5,648 nucleotides of DNA. Origin: Acidobacteriota bacterium. GTDB lineage: Bacteria; Acidobacteriota; UBA890; WLXD01. Under the pieces are notes generated by a model. That model saw nothing but the letters and a program-made list of their open reading frames with translations. It was not told the origin of the DNA and made no database searches. Location of the stretch: NCBI GenBank assembly GCA_022571615.1, contig JACZXM010000149.1:1-5648 (forward strand), in the 5' to 3' direction. The position numbers and the translations under genes were made by a program. Shown piece by piece: positions 1 through 5,402 of the stretch (positions within the stretch are counted from its first letter, which is position 1; each line of letters opens with the position of its first letter).

Positions 1-121
1 CAACGCCGCGATCCTGGCGCCGCTGGCCCTCGCGGTGCTCGCCTTCGCGGCGCTCGCCAGCTACCTGCCGGCGCGCCGGGCGGCGCGGACCGATCCGGTG
101 GTCACGCTGCGCCGCCAGTAG
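1..121 (+). CDS. C-terminal end of an FtsX/MacB-type ABC permease (partial)
   Basis: Only the last 39 codons are present, read in the frame starting at base 2 and ending at the TAG at 119-121. They encode a hydrophobic stretch rich in Ala and Leu (the last transmembrane helix), followed by the short basic tail LPARRAARTDPVVTLRRQ. That tail, of the form PARRAAR-x-DP-x-x-x-LR, is the hallmark cytoplasmic end of MacB/FtsX-family permeases, including the tandem permeases common in Acidobacteriota. The family couples ATP hydrolysis by a partner ATPase to export or to periplasmic conformational change; the substrate cannot be told from this fragment. It is separated from the next gene by about 250 bases and a hairpin, so it is probably a different transcription unit. 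The family call is firm from the tail; the subfamily is inference. Confidence 0.8.
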   Translation, partial: NAAILAPLALAVLAFAALASYLPARRAARTDPVVTLRRQ

Positions 122-221
122 GCCCTTGCCGTCGGCTCAAACCCACCTGTTGTCAGCATGCCGTCGACCGTTGAGAACTGCGGGTACGCCGGCGAAGGGC
201 ATACTGGCAATGCAGCCATGA

Positions 222-237
222 CCCCGCAGGCGCGGGG
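222..237 (+). terminator. GC-rich hairpin downstream of the permease
   Basis: CCCCGC (222-227) and GCGGGG (232-237) are perfect 6-bp arms around a 4-base AGGC loop, about 100 bases after the permease stop codon. No T-tract follows (the next bases are AGAGTCGATC), so this is not a canonical intrinsic terminator. It may be a weak terminator, an RNA-stabilising stem, or chance in GC-rich DNA. A second, weaker stem (CTGTC 292-296 with GACAG 307-311, 10-base loop, followed by TTT) lies nearer the next promoter. Nothing else recognisable was seen in the 122-330 gap. Confidence 0.25.
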
Positions 238-332
238 AGAGTCGATCGGTAAAGGCCCGACCCCTCTTGCTGCGCCAACCTCCCCACTACCCTGTCGCCG
301 GCCCTGGACAGTTTGATCGAGGTTCTCGCTCG

Positions 333-361
333 TTGACTCGGCTTTCGCTATAGAATATGTT
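333..361 (+). promoter_or_regulatory. Candidate sigma-70-type promoter of the hydroxyproline operon
   Basis: TTGACT at 333-338 is a good -35 element. With a 17-base spacer it leads to TATGTT at 356-361 as a -10 element, which would start transcription near 367-369. An alternative -10, TAGAAT at 351-356, also resembles the consensus but lies only 12 bases from the -35. The AT-rich island (about 349-367) stands out sharply from the GC-rich surroundings. No competing promoter is evident inside the tightly overlapping genes downstream, so this site probably drives all five. Seen: the motifs and spacing. Inferred: promoter activity. Confidence 0.55.
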
Positions 362-373
362 TATTTTCGCTAT
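343..373 (+). repeat. Direct repeat TTTCGCTAT flanking the core promoter
   Basis: The 9-mer TTTCGCTAT occurs at 343-351 and again at 365-373, with 22 bases from start to start (about two helical turns), one copy on each side of the candidate dyad. The spacing would place both copies on the same face of the helix, as expected for cooperative protein binding. The second copy runs into the chosen start codon. Its role is inferred only from position; a chance repeat is possible. Confidence 0.4.
353..368. promoter_or_regulatory. Imperfect dyad overlapping the -10 region: candidate operator
   Basis: GAATATGTTTATTTTC has the symmetric form GAAnATnnnnATnTTC, with five of eight position pairs matching. 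It covers the predicted -10 element. A small AT-rich dyad over the core promoter, directly in front of an XRE-family gene, is the typical place for autoregulation by a dimeric helix-turn-helix protein. Binding at this position would block RNA polymerase. Seen: the symmetry and position. Inferred: that the operon's own regulator binds here. Confidence 0.4.
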
Positions 374-959
374 GAGCGATCCCACATCCGAAATTGGTCG
401 TAACATTCGCCGTCGTCGCCAGGCCCGTGGGCTGACGCTTGCCGGGTTGGCCAGCGCTAGCGGGGTGAGCGTGACCATGCTCTCGGAGGTGGAGCGCGCG
501 GTCAAGAATCCCACCGTCAAGCTTGCCTGGCAGATTGCACGGGCGCTGGATTGTTCGATCACCGACCTGCTGGCGGAGCCTTCGCCTGAGGTGACCGTGG
601 TTCGGGCTGCCGAGCGGTCCACGCTCGTGGACCCGGAGAGCGGGGTACGGCGGTACGGGATGTCGACCGAGCTGTCGCAACGCGGACTCGAGGTGGTCTG
701 GTACGTGCTTCCCGCAGGGTCGAGCAGCGGCGAGATGTCGCCCAACCGGCCGGGAGTGCTCGAGCTCGTGTCGGTGTTGAGCGGGACGCTGACACTGTGT
801 GTGGGGGGCGAGGTGCACGAGCTCCGGCGGGGCGACTCCATCACCTACGAGCCACAGACGGTGGTCGAGTACCGCAACGAGCGCCTGCGGCCATGCGAGC
901 TGTTGTTGCTGAGCGATGCGAGCCGTGCTGGCAGGCCACGGCCGGCTAGAGCCTCATGA
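372..959 (+). CDS. XRE-family transcriptional regulator with C-terminal cupin domain
   Basis: A 195-residue protein, about the usual size for XRE-cupin regulators. Residues 8-67 form the helix-turn-helix (IGRNIRRRRQARGLTLAGLA, then VSVTMLSEVER and a conserved NPTV). Residues about 110-185 form a small cupin barrel, with G-x-L-E-L-V, GTLTL, LRRGDSI and YRNE strands. The usual metal-binding histidines of the cupin appear absent, which suggests direct ligand binding or a purely structural role. It probably acts as a cytoplasmic DNA-binding dimer controlling the operon it heads; the ligand could be hydroxyproline or a breakdown product (inference). I chose the ATG at 372 because the in-frame ATG at 357 lies inside the predicted -10 element; neither has a Shine-Dalgarno sequence, so the message may be leaderless. 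Its TGA overlaps the next ATG (ATGA). The regulator family is certain; the regulated genes are inferred. Confidence 0.9.
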   Translation: MSDPTSEIGRNIRRRRQARGLTLAGLASASGVSVTMLSEVERAVKNPTVKLAWQIARALDCSITDLLAEPSPEVTVVRAAERSTLVDPESGVRRYGMSTELSQRGLEVVWYVLPAGSSSGEMSPNRPGVLELVSVLSGTLTLCVGGEVHELRRGDSITYEPQTVVEYRNERLRPCELLLLSDASRAGRPRPARAS

Positions 960-1927
960 GAACCGCTGGCAACGGGCGGAACGAGATCCAACGCGTTCGC
1001 GTGATTGATTCACATACCGAGGGTGAGCCGACCCGGGTGGTGATTTCGGGGGGGCCGGACCTTGGATCTGGAACCGCCAGCGACCGTCTCGAGCGTTTTC
1101 GACAATTCCACGACGGGTTCCGTGATGCGGTGATCAACGAGCCGCGTGGCCACCGGGCGATGGTGGGAGCCTTGCTGTGTGAGCCGCACCAGGAACGGGC
1201 CCTCACGCAGGTGATCTTCTTCAACAACGTCGGCTGGCTCGGCATGTGCGGACACGGGACGATCGGCGTCGCCACCACGCTCGCCTGGCTGGGACGGATC
1301 GAGCCCGGATCGCACCGTCTCGAGACGCCGGTCGGCGACGTGAAGATCGTGCTGCGGGCAGATGGGATCGTGTCGGTACGGAACGTTGCCAGCTATCGTT
1401 GGGGCGCGGCGGTGGCGGTCCAAACGAGGCATCACGGCACGATCACCGGTGATGTGGCCTGGGGCGGCAACTGGTTCTTCCTGGTTTCCGAACACCGCCA
1501 ACGGCTCGAGCTTGCCAACCTCGAAGCCCTCACCGCGTTGTGCCACGATGTTCGTTCGTCGCTCGCAGCGGCCGGCATCACTGGGGCGGCCGGGGCCGAG
1601 ATCGACCACATCGAGCTGTTTGGCGATCCGAGCCGTCCCGATGCCGACAGCCGCAACTTCGTCCTCTGCCCGGGTGGAGAGTACGATCGCTCGCCCTGTG
1701 GCACTGGCACGAGTGCCAAGATGGCCTGCCTGTGGGCCGATGGAAAGCTGGCTCCTGGGGCGACGTGGCGGCAAGAGGGAATCACGGGGGGGCTGTTCAC
1801 CGGGAGCTTCGAGCTCGCGGACGGCAAGGTGCTGCCTACGATCAGCGGCCGTGCCTGGGTGACCTCCGAGGCCGAGTTGGTCCTGCAGGCCGATGACCCG
1901 CTCCGGCAAGGGATTCGGGCACCATGA
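956..1927 (+). CDS. lhpA: 4-hydroxyproline 2-epimerase (proline racemase family)
   Basis: A 323-residue member of the proline racemase family, full length. It inverts the alpha carbon of trans-4-hydroxy-L-proline to give cis-4-hydroxy-D-proline, without a cofactor, using two cysteines as acid and base. Both are visible: Cys98 in GMCGHGTIG and Cys248 in DRSPCGTGTSAKMA. The N-terminal DSHTEGEPTRVV and the IDHIELFGDP motif are also family signatures. The second Cys separates it from trans-3-hydroxyproline dehydratases, which carry Ser or Thr there. The downstream D-hydroxyproline dehydrogenase genes favour 4-hydroxyproline over proline as substrate. The start ATG overlaps the regulator stop and the TGA overlaps the next ATG, with no strong Shine-Dalgarno sequence, which points to translational coupling. 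The lhpA symbol follows the Pseudomonas naming. The main alternative is a true proline racemase, less likely from context. Confidence 0.9.
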   Translation: MRTAGNGRNEIQRVRVIDSHTEGEPTRVVISGGPDLGSGTASDRLERFRQFHDGFRDAVINEPRGHRAMVGALLCEPHQERALTQVIFFNNVGWLGMCGHGTIGVATTLAWLGRIEPGSHRLETPVGDVKIVLRADGIVSVRNVASYRWGAAVAVQTRHHGTITGDVAWGGNWFFLVSEHRQRLELANLEALTALCHDVRSSLAAAGITGAAGAEIDHIELFGDPSRPDADSRNFVLCPGGEYDRSPCGTGTSAKMACLWADGKLAPGATWRQEGITGGLFTGSFELADGKVLPTISGRAWVTSEAELVLQADDPLRQGIRAP

Positions 1928-3054
1928 GCTTGCCCGACGTGCTGGTGGTCGGCGGCGGGATCGTCGGTGCTGCGTGTGCTCTGGAGCTGGCACGGGAGGG
2001 GCATCGTGTGGAGGTCCTGGAGCGTGGATTCACCGGCTGCGGGACCACAGCGACAGCGATGGGACACATCATCGTGCTGCACGACTCCCAGGCCCAGTTC
2101 CGGCTCACTCGCTGGTCGCAGGAGCTCTGGAGCGCCCTGGCCGATGAGCTGCCCGGTGAGGTGGAGGTCGATCGCTGCGGGTGCATCTGGATTGCCTCAG
2201 AAGAATCGCAGATGGACTGGGTGCGGGATAAGGCCGCTCTCTACCGGTCCCACGGTATCGAGGTGGAGGTTCTGGACTCGCTCGGGTTGGCACAAGCGGA
2301 GCCGAGCTTGAGGCCGAATCTCGCCGGCGGGCTGCGCATGCGGGAGGATCTGGTGCTGTATCCGCCAGCGGCCGCGCGGTGGCTTGTGCAGCGTGCCGTG
2401 GATGCCGGGGCGACGATCCGCACCGGGGTTTCGGTGCGCCGGGTGAGCGGCGCCGGGGCGACGCTCGATGATGGGTCGACTCGCGCCGCTGGCTGTGTGG
2501 TGGATGCCGCCGGGACCAAGGCACTCGAGCTGCTTCCCGAACCGATCCCCGGCCTGCAGTTTCGACCGCGCAAAGGTCATCTGGCGATCACCGATCGGGG
2601 GCCGCGGCGATGCTGGCATCAGCTGGCCGAGATCGGGTATCTGGCGAGCGCTCACACGCATGCGCAGACCTCCGTGGCATTCAATGTCCAGCCCCGGCGC
2701 ACCGGCCAGGTGCTGGTGGGATCCTCGCGCCAATATGACCGCCACGACACCCGCGTCGAACCGGAGATTCTCGCTCGGATGCTGCGGCGCGCGATCGAGT
2801 TCATCCCGGCGCTCGCCGAGATGCGGGTGACCCGGACCTGGACCGGGTTGCGGCCCGCGACCGACGATAGGTTGCCGCTGATCGGTCCGGTGCCGGGCCA
2901 CTCGGGCCTGTACCTGGCGACCGGGCACGAGGGACTCGGGATCACGACTTCGCTCGGAACGGGACGGCTGATCGCCGACATGGTGGCCGGCCGTTCCTCG
3001 GCGATCGACCCGGCACCGTACCGGCTCGATCGCTGCCTGGAGCCGCAGGCGTGA
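1924..3054 (+). CDS. lhpB: D-hydroxyproline dehydrogenase, FAD-dependent catalytic (beta) subunit, DadA-like
   Basis: A 376-residue FAD-dependent amine oxidoreductase of the DAO/DadA superfamily. The N-terminal Rossmann motif VVGGGIVGAACALELA (GGGIVG at residues 10-15) binds the ADP part of FAD, with Glu33 at the end of the second strand as the likely ribose contact. The C-terminal motif YLATGHEGLGITTSLGTGRL is the usual FAD-closing segment of this family. The expected reaction is oxidation of cis-4-hydroxy-D-proline to pyrroline-4-hydroxy-2-carboxylate, passing electrons to the two Fe-S/flavin subunits encoded next. It has no signal peptide or membrane segment and so is cytoplasmic, perhaps peripheral to the membrane. 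ATGA overlap with the epimerase and GTGA overlap with the ferredoxin subunit make this a coupled set. HcnC and opine oxidase subunit B share the fold; the epimerase neighbour decides in favour of the Lhp assignment. Confidence 0.85.
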   Translation: MSLPDVLVVGGGIVGAACALELAREGHRVEVLERGFTGCGTTATAMGHIIVLHDSQAQFRLTRWSQELWSALADELPGEVEVDRCGCIWIASEESQMDWVRDKAALYRSHGIEVEVLDSLGLAQAEPSLRPNLAGGLRMREDLVLYPPAAARWLVQRAVDAGATIRTGVSVRRVSGAGATLDDGSTRAAGCVVDAAGTKALELLPEPIPGLQFRPRKGHLAITDRGPRRCWHQLAEIGYLASAHTHAQTSVAFNVQPRRTGQVLVGSSRQYDRHDTRVEPEILARMLRRAIEFIPALAEMRVTRTWTGLRPATDDRLPLIGPVPGHSGLYLATGHEGLGITTSLGTGRLIADMVAGRSSAIDPAPYRLDRCLEPQA

Positions 3055-3302
3055 GCCGGCAGATCGAGGTTCGGGTCGACGGCCGAGCGCTGCGCGTACC
3101 GGCGGGAATCTCCGTCGCCGCTGCGATCGCGCGGGCCGGGGTCGCCGTGTTCCAGCGCTCGGTCGGCGGTGAGCCAAGGGGGCCACTGTGTGGAATGGGG
3201 ATCTGTTTCGAGTGTCGCGTCGTGATCGACGGGCGGCGAGATGTGCGCTCCTGCATGGCGGTCTGCTCGGAGGGCATGGAGATCGAGGTTGCCCGTGCGT
3301 GA
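3051..3302 (+). CDS. lhpF: D-hydroxyproline dehydrogenase, small [2Fe-2S] (gamma) subunit
   Basis: An 83-residue protein with the plant-type ferredoxin fold, typical of the Fer2_4 small subunits (HcnA-like) in heteromeric amine dehydrogenases. The four cluster ligands are visible as C47-x4-C52-x2-C55-x12-C68, within PLCGMGICFEC and SCM. The N-terminal half (IEVRVDGRALRVPAG, VAAAIARAG) is the usual beta-grasp start. The role is electron transfer between the FAD subunit and the larger flavin/Fe-S subunit. The start is a GTG that overlaps the previous stop (GTGA). The ATG alternatives inside would cut the fold, so GTG is preferred. Its own stop overlaps the next gene by 8 bases. The protein family is clear; the E/F letter assignment follows Pseudomonas usage from memory and could be reversed. 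Confidence 0.85.
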   Translation: MSRQIEVRVDGRALRVPAGISVAAAIARAGVAVFQRSVGGEPRGPLCGMGICFECRVVIDGRRDVRSCMAVCSEGMEIEVARA

Positions 3303-4602
3303 GGTAGCCTCCGAGGTCTTGATTCTGGGGGCCGGACCGGCAGGACTCGCCGCCGCCGCCGCCGCCGCCGAGGCCGGCGCGCGCGTCGACGTGATCGAGG
3401 GCAATCGCTCTCCGGGCGGACAGATCTGGCGCCCGGAAGGGGCAACGGAGGCTCATCCCACAACCCGTCGCTGGCAGCAACGGCTGCTGCGTACCGGGGT
3501 TCGGGTTCATCTGGAGACCACCGTTGTCGCCGCCGATGGGCCACGGTGCATCTACACGGTGTGCGGCGGTGAGATGTCGCGCTTCCGTACCTCCCGTCTG
3601 GTGCTGGCCACCGGCTCGCGGGAGCTTTTCCTGCCCTTCCCGGGCTGGACGCTTCCCGGCGTTACCGGCGTCGGTGGCCTGCAGGCGCTGGTGAAATCTG
3701 GCTGGCCGATCGAAGGGAAGCGGGTCGTGGTGGCAGGCAGCGGGCCGCTTTTGCTCGCGGTCGCCGATTCGTTGCGGCGGCGCGGAGCGAAGCTGCTGTT
3801 GATCGCCGAGCAGGCCCCCAGACGGGCGGTGGTAAGACTCGCCCGGCAACTGTGGCGCAGCCCGCGCAAGGCGATCCAGGCGCTCGGGCTGATGGCACGT
3901 CTGGTCCAGGTGCCGATGCGCTACGCCTGTTGGCCGCTGCGGGCAACCGGCGATGAGTGTGTGCGCAGCGTGTTGCTGCAAGGTTCCGATGGCTCCATCG
4001 AGCTCGAGTGCGATGCTTTGGCTTGCGGCTTCGGCCTGGTGCCGGAGATCGCCATCGCTGCATATCTGGGATGCGACGTCGAATGCGGGGCGATGTCGGT
4101 CGATGCGCAGCAGCAAAGCTCGGTTCCGGGTGTATACGGCGCCGGCGAGATCACCGGTGTCGGAGGCGTCGAGCTGGCCGTTGCCGAGGGCGCAGTAGCC
4201 GGGACCGCGGCCGCTGGAGCTCGGGTCCCCGTCCGCTGGTTGGCGCGTCGGGATCGCCAGCAGGCCTTCGTCTCTCACCTCGATCGAGCCTTTGCGCTGC
4301 GCCCCGAGCTGCGGCGCTTGGCCGCTCCGGAGACCATCGTGTGTCGCTGCGAGGACGTGGCGTTCGAGGCGTTGGCCGGCGCCGAGAGCGCCCGCGCCGC
4401 CAAGCTCGCGACTCGATGTGGCATGGGCTCCTGCCAGGGGCGGGTGTGCGGCCCGGCAACGAGATTCCTGTTCGGCTGGCACCATGACCGGGTGCGGCCG
4501 CCGTTCTTTCCGGTTCCGATGGCCGCGCTCGCTGCGATCGGCACCGTGCAGCCCTCGTCCGCGAACCCCGCTTGCTACCAGACCTTCACCATGGACTGCT
4601 AG
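3295..4602 (+). CDS. lhpE: D-hydroxyproline dehydrogenase, large (alpha) subunit: FAD/NAD-binding oxidoreductase with BFD-like [2Fe-2S] domain
   Basis: A 435-residue protein starting at GTG 3295, with GAGGT five bases upstream as a ribosome binding site. The open frame continues 54 bases further upstream to an ATG at 3241, but that stretch lies wholly inside the ferredoxin gene and reads as Arg-rich shadow. Domains in order: an FAD-binding Rossmann fold (ILGAGPAGLAA, GAGPAG at 12-17, Glu35 ending strand two, then PGGQIWRP), the ATGSRELFLPFPGW region, a second dinucleotide fold (VVVAGSGPLLLA, 144-155), the FAD C-terminal YGAGEITGVGG motif, and a BFD-like [2Fe-2S] domain with Cys350-x-Cys352, Cys375-x4-Cys380 and a further Cys385. 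This matches HcnB-like/alpha subunits that relay electrons from the FAD subunit, probably to the respiratory chain. A run of seven GCC codons follows the FAD motif. The end is natural, with no truncation. Confidence 0.87.
   Translation: MREVASEVLILGAGPAGLAAAAAAAEAGARVDVIEGNRSPGGQIWRPEGATEAHPTTRRWQQRLLRTGVRVHLETTVVAADGPRCIYTVCGGEMSRFRTSRLVLATGSRELFLPFPGWTLPGVTGVGGLQALVKSGWPIEGKRVVVAGSGPLLLAVADSLRRRGAKLLLIAEQAPRRAVVRLARQLWRSPRKAIQALGLMARLVQVPMRYACWPLRATGDECVRSVLLQGSDGSIELECDALACGFGLVPEIAIAAYLGCDVECGAMSVDAQQQSSVPGVYGAGEITGVGGVELAVAEGAVAGTAAAGARVPVRWLARRDRQQAFVSHLDRAFALRPELRRLAAPETIVCRCEDVAFEALAGAESARAAKLATRCGMGSCQGRVCGPATRFLFGWHHDRVRPPFFPVPMAALAAIGTVQPSSANPACYQTFTMDC
3349..3369 (+). repeat. (GCC)7 trinucleotide run encoding seven alanines
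   Basis: Seven identical GCC codons in a row lie just after the FAD-binding GAGPAGL motif of the large dehydrogenase subunit and encode Ala19-Ala25 on helix alpha-1. The helix is normally Ala-rich, but the uniform codon use is unusual even for high GC and makes an in-frame slippage site. Gain or loss of a unit would lengthen or shorten the helix without breaking the frame. Confidence 0.7.
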
Positions 4603-4624
4603 CATTGCCGCAATGAGTGGCAAT
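4603..4624 (+). repeat. Overlapping inverted repeats after the operon, covering the next ATG
   Basis: CATTGC (4603-4608) and GCAATG (4610-4615) form a perfect palindrome with one central base, starting directly after the dehydrogenase stop codon. Overlapping it, ATTGCC (4604-4609) pairs with GGCAAT (4619-4624) around a 9-base loop that contains the ATG at 4613. No T-tract follows, so it is not an intrinsic terminator. It could hide the start codon in RNA or be a binding palindrome; chance is also possible. Confidence 0.3.
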
Positions 4625-4975
4625 CAACGTCGGTACCAACTCGCGAACATTCTGCAGGAGGCCGGAGGCCTGCAGGAAGGAGTGGCGCGCAAGGCAGCCG
4701 AGGCGACCGGCGTGCCCGAGGCTGAGGTCTACGGGGTGGCGACCTTCTATCACCTGCTCACCAACGACGCCGGCGACCCGGTCACCGGCACCGCCGAGTA
4801 CAAGGTCTGTGCCGCAGAGGTGCGCAAGCTCGACTCCATCCGGGGAGGAGGATCCGTTCCCGGGCAACTACTACGCCATCGATGGCCCAGGTCTCGCGCG
4901 CGAGAGGGTGAATCTCAGTCCAGACCCGGGCGAGAGCTGAAGGCGCTGTCGGGGAACCACTCGGCAATCGTGTAG
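4613..4975 (+). CDS. NuoE-like (NADH dehydrogenase/formate dehydrogenase gamma) N-terminal fragment, probably degenerate
   Basis: The 120-residue frame begins with about 70 residues like the helical N-terminal part of NuoE/HoxE/FdsG proteins: ANILQEAGG, then [26 protein letters not shown], whose EVYGVATFY is the family signature. Intact members continue into a thioredoxin-like fold carrying four cysteines for a [2Fe-2S] cluster. Here only one Cys remains (KVCAAEV), and beyond about residue 76 the protein becomes Arg/Ser/Gly-rich with no family likeness. A different frame takes over there. The ATG is 10 bases after the dehydrogenase stop, has no Shine-Dalgarno sequence and lies in an inverted repeat. 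No partner NuoF-like gene is visible. It is most likely a broken remnant; a small non-redox partner of the dehydrogenase is a weaker alternative. The family is fairly sure; that it is expressed is doubtful. Confidence 0.6.
   Translation: MSGNQRRYQLANILQEAGGLQEGVARKAAEATGVPEAEVYGVATFYHLLTNDAGDPVTGTAEYKVCAAEVRKLDSIRGGGSVPGQLLRHRWPRSRAREGESQSRPGRELKALSGNHSAIV
4845..4940 (+). pseudogene. Out-of-frame tail following the NuoE-like fragment
   Basis: One frame over from the NuoE-like start, the sequence reads [18 protein letters not shown], continues for 14 more residues (ending NLSPDPGES) and stops at TGA 4938-4940. Its composition is balanced and protein-like, unlike the Arg-rich reading in the first frame. 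The switch point is the G-rich run GGGGAGGAGGA at 4842-4852. Removing one base there would give a 108-residue protein. I do not recognise the tail and it holds no cysteine, so it does not restore the Fe-S domain. It is either a frameshifted end of the same gene or a fragment of another one. Confidence 0.35.
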
Positions 4976-4985
4976 TTCCGCGCGT

Positions 4986-5008
4986 TTGACGCCAGCGTTT
5001 TGTATAGT
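4986..5008 (+). promoter_or_regulatory. Weak candidate promoter before the kinase remnant
   Basis: TATAGT at 5003-5008 is a fair -10 element, 28 bases before the kinase ATG. The nearest -35-like hexamer, TTGACG at 4986-4991, is only 11 bases away, well short of the usual 17. No better -35 is seen. The motifs are real but the spacing argues against a standard promoter. Confidence 0.25.
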
Positions 5009-5036
5009 CTCACGGCTACCTGAGCGAGACTGCGCA

Positions 5037-5402
5037 ATGGACCCCGGAACACGAGTCGGACCGTACGAGATCGTCGATCGCCTCGGTGAGGGCGGCATGG
5101 GCGTAGTGTACGCGGCGCGCGATGTCCGACTGGGTCGCGCGGTGGCGCTCAAGTTCGTGTCCGAGTCCATGGCGGCCGATGCCGAGAGCCTGGCCCGCTT
5201 CGAGCGCGAGGCGCGCGCGGCGTCGGCGCTCACCCACCCGAACATATGCGTGCTATACGACATCGGCGAGCACGGCGGCCGACCCTACCTGGTGATGGAG
5301 TTGCTGCAGGGGGAGACGCTGCAAGAGCGACTCGCCAGGGGCCCGCGACCGAGTGCTAGGACTCATCTGCGTCGGTCTGGGCGATCGCGAGCGAGCCCAT
5401 GA
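5037..5402 (+). pseudogene. Truncated Ser/Thr protein kinase (Hanks type), N-lobe only
   Basis: The frame gives 121 residues; I chose ATG 5037 because the protein then begins [20 protein letters not shown], the standard opening of these kinases. The N-lobe is intact: glycine loop GEGGMGVVY (17-25), catalytic Lys39 in VALKF, helix-C Glu58 in [18 protein letters not shown], and the hinge [20 protein letters not shown] (84-103). After GPRP the sequence turns to Arg/Ser-rich nonsense and stops. The catalytic HRD loop, the DFG motif and the whole C-lobe are missing, so no kinase activity is possible. Normal family members exceed 270 residues for the kinase domain alone, and often reach 800 with TPR repeats. 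The next segment, in another frame, looks like the C-terminal end of such a TPR-kinase, which suggests an internal deletion. The N-lobe call is certain; the deletion model is inference. Confidence 0.85.

Noticed and set aside
186..260. Glycine-riboswitch-like words (GGGGAGAG and GGCGAAGGGC) in the first intergenic gap
   Set aside because: The words occur in the wrong order, and the conserved CUCUCAGG/AAAAGGAC closing segments are absent. No amino-acid-cleavage gene follows directly.
287..844. Minus-strand 185-codon frame opposite the regulator
   Set aside because: Ser/Thr/Arg-rich composition, no recognisable domain, and it covers the well-supported XRE-cupin gene and its promoter.
956..1927. 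trans-3-hydroxy-L-proline dehydratase
   Set aside because: That branch of the family replaces the second catalytic cysteine with Ser or Thr; here Cys248 is present.
3241..3294. Extended start of the large dehydrogenase subunit at ATG 3241
   Set aside because: The extra 18 residues are an Arg-rich shadow of the ferredoxin cysteine region. GTG 3295 has a well-placed GAGGT and starts directly before the FAD motif.
1924..4602. Hydrogen cyanide synthase (HcnABC) or opine oxidase
   Set aside because: The three subunit types are shared, but the gene order here is FAD subunit, ferredoxin, large subunit, and a two-cysteine hydroxyproline epimerase precedes them. That points to D-hydroxyproline dehydrogenase.
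2197..4623. An 808-codon open frame on the minus strand spanning the three dehydrogenase genes
   Set aside because: It is Arg/Pro/His/Gly-rich with no domain motifs, and the plus strand carries three proteins with clear cofactor motifs over the same bases. Long antisense frames are expected in GC-rich coding DNA.
5341..5402. Programmed frameshift joining the two kinase pieces
   Set aside because: There is no slippery heptamer near the junction, and a frameshift would still not supply the missing catalytic core; a deletion explains it better.
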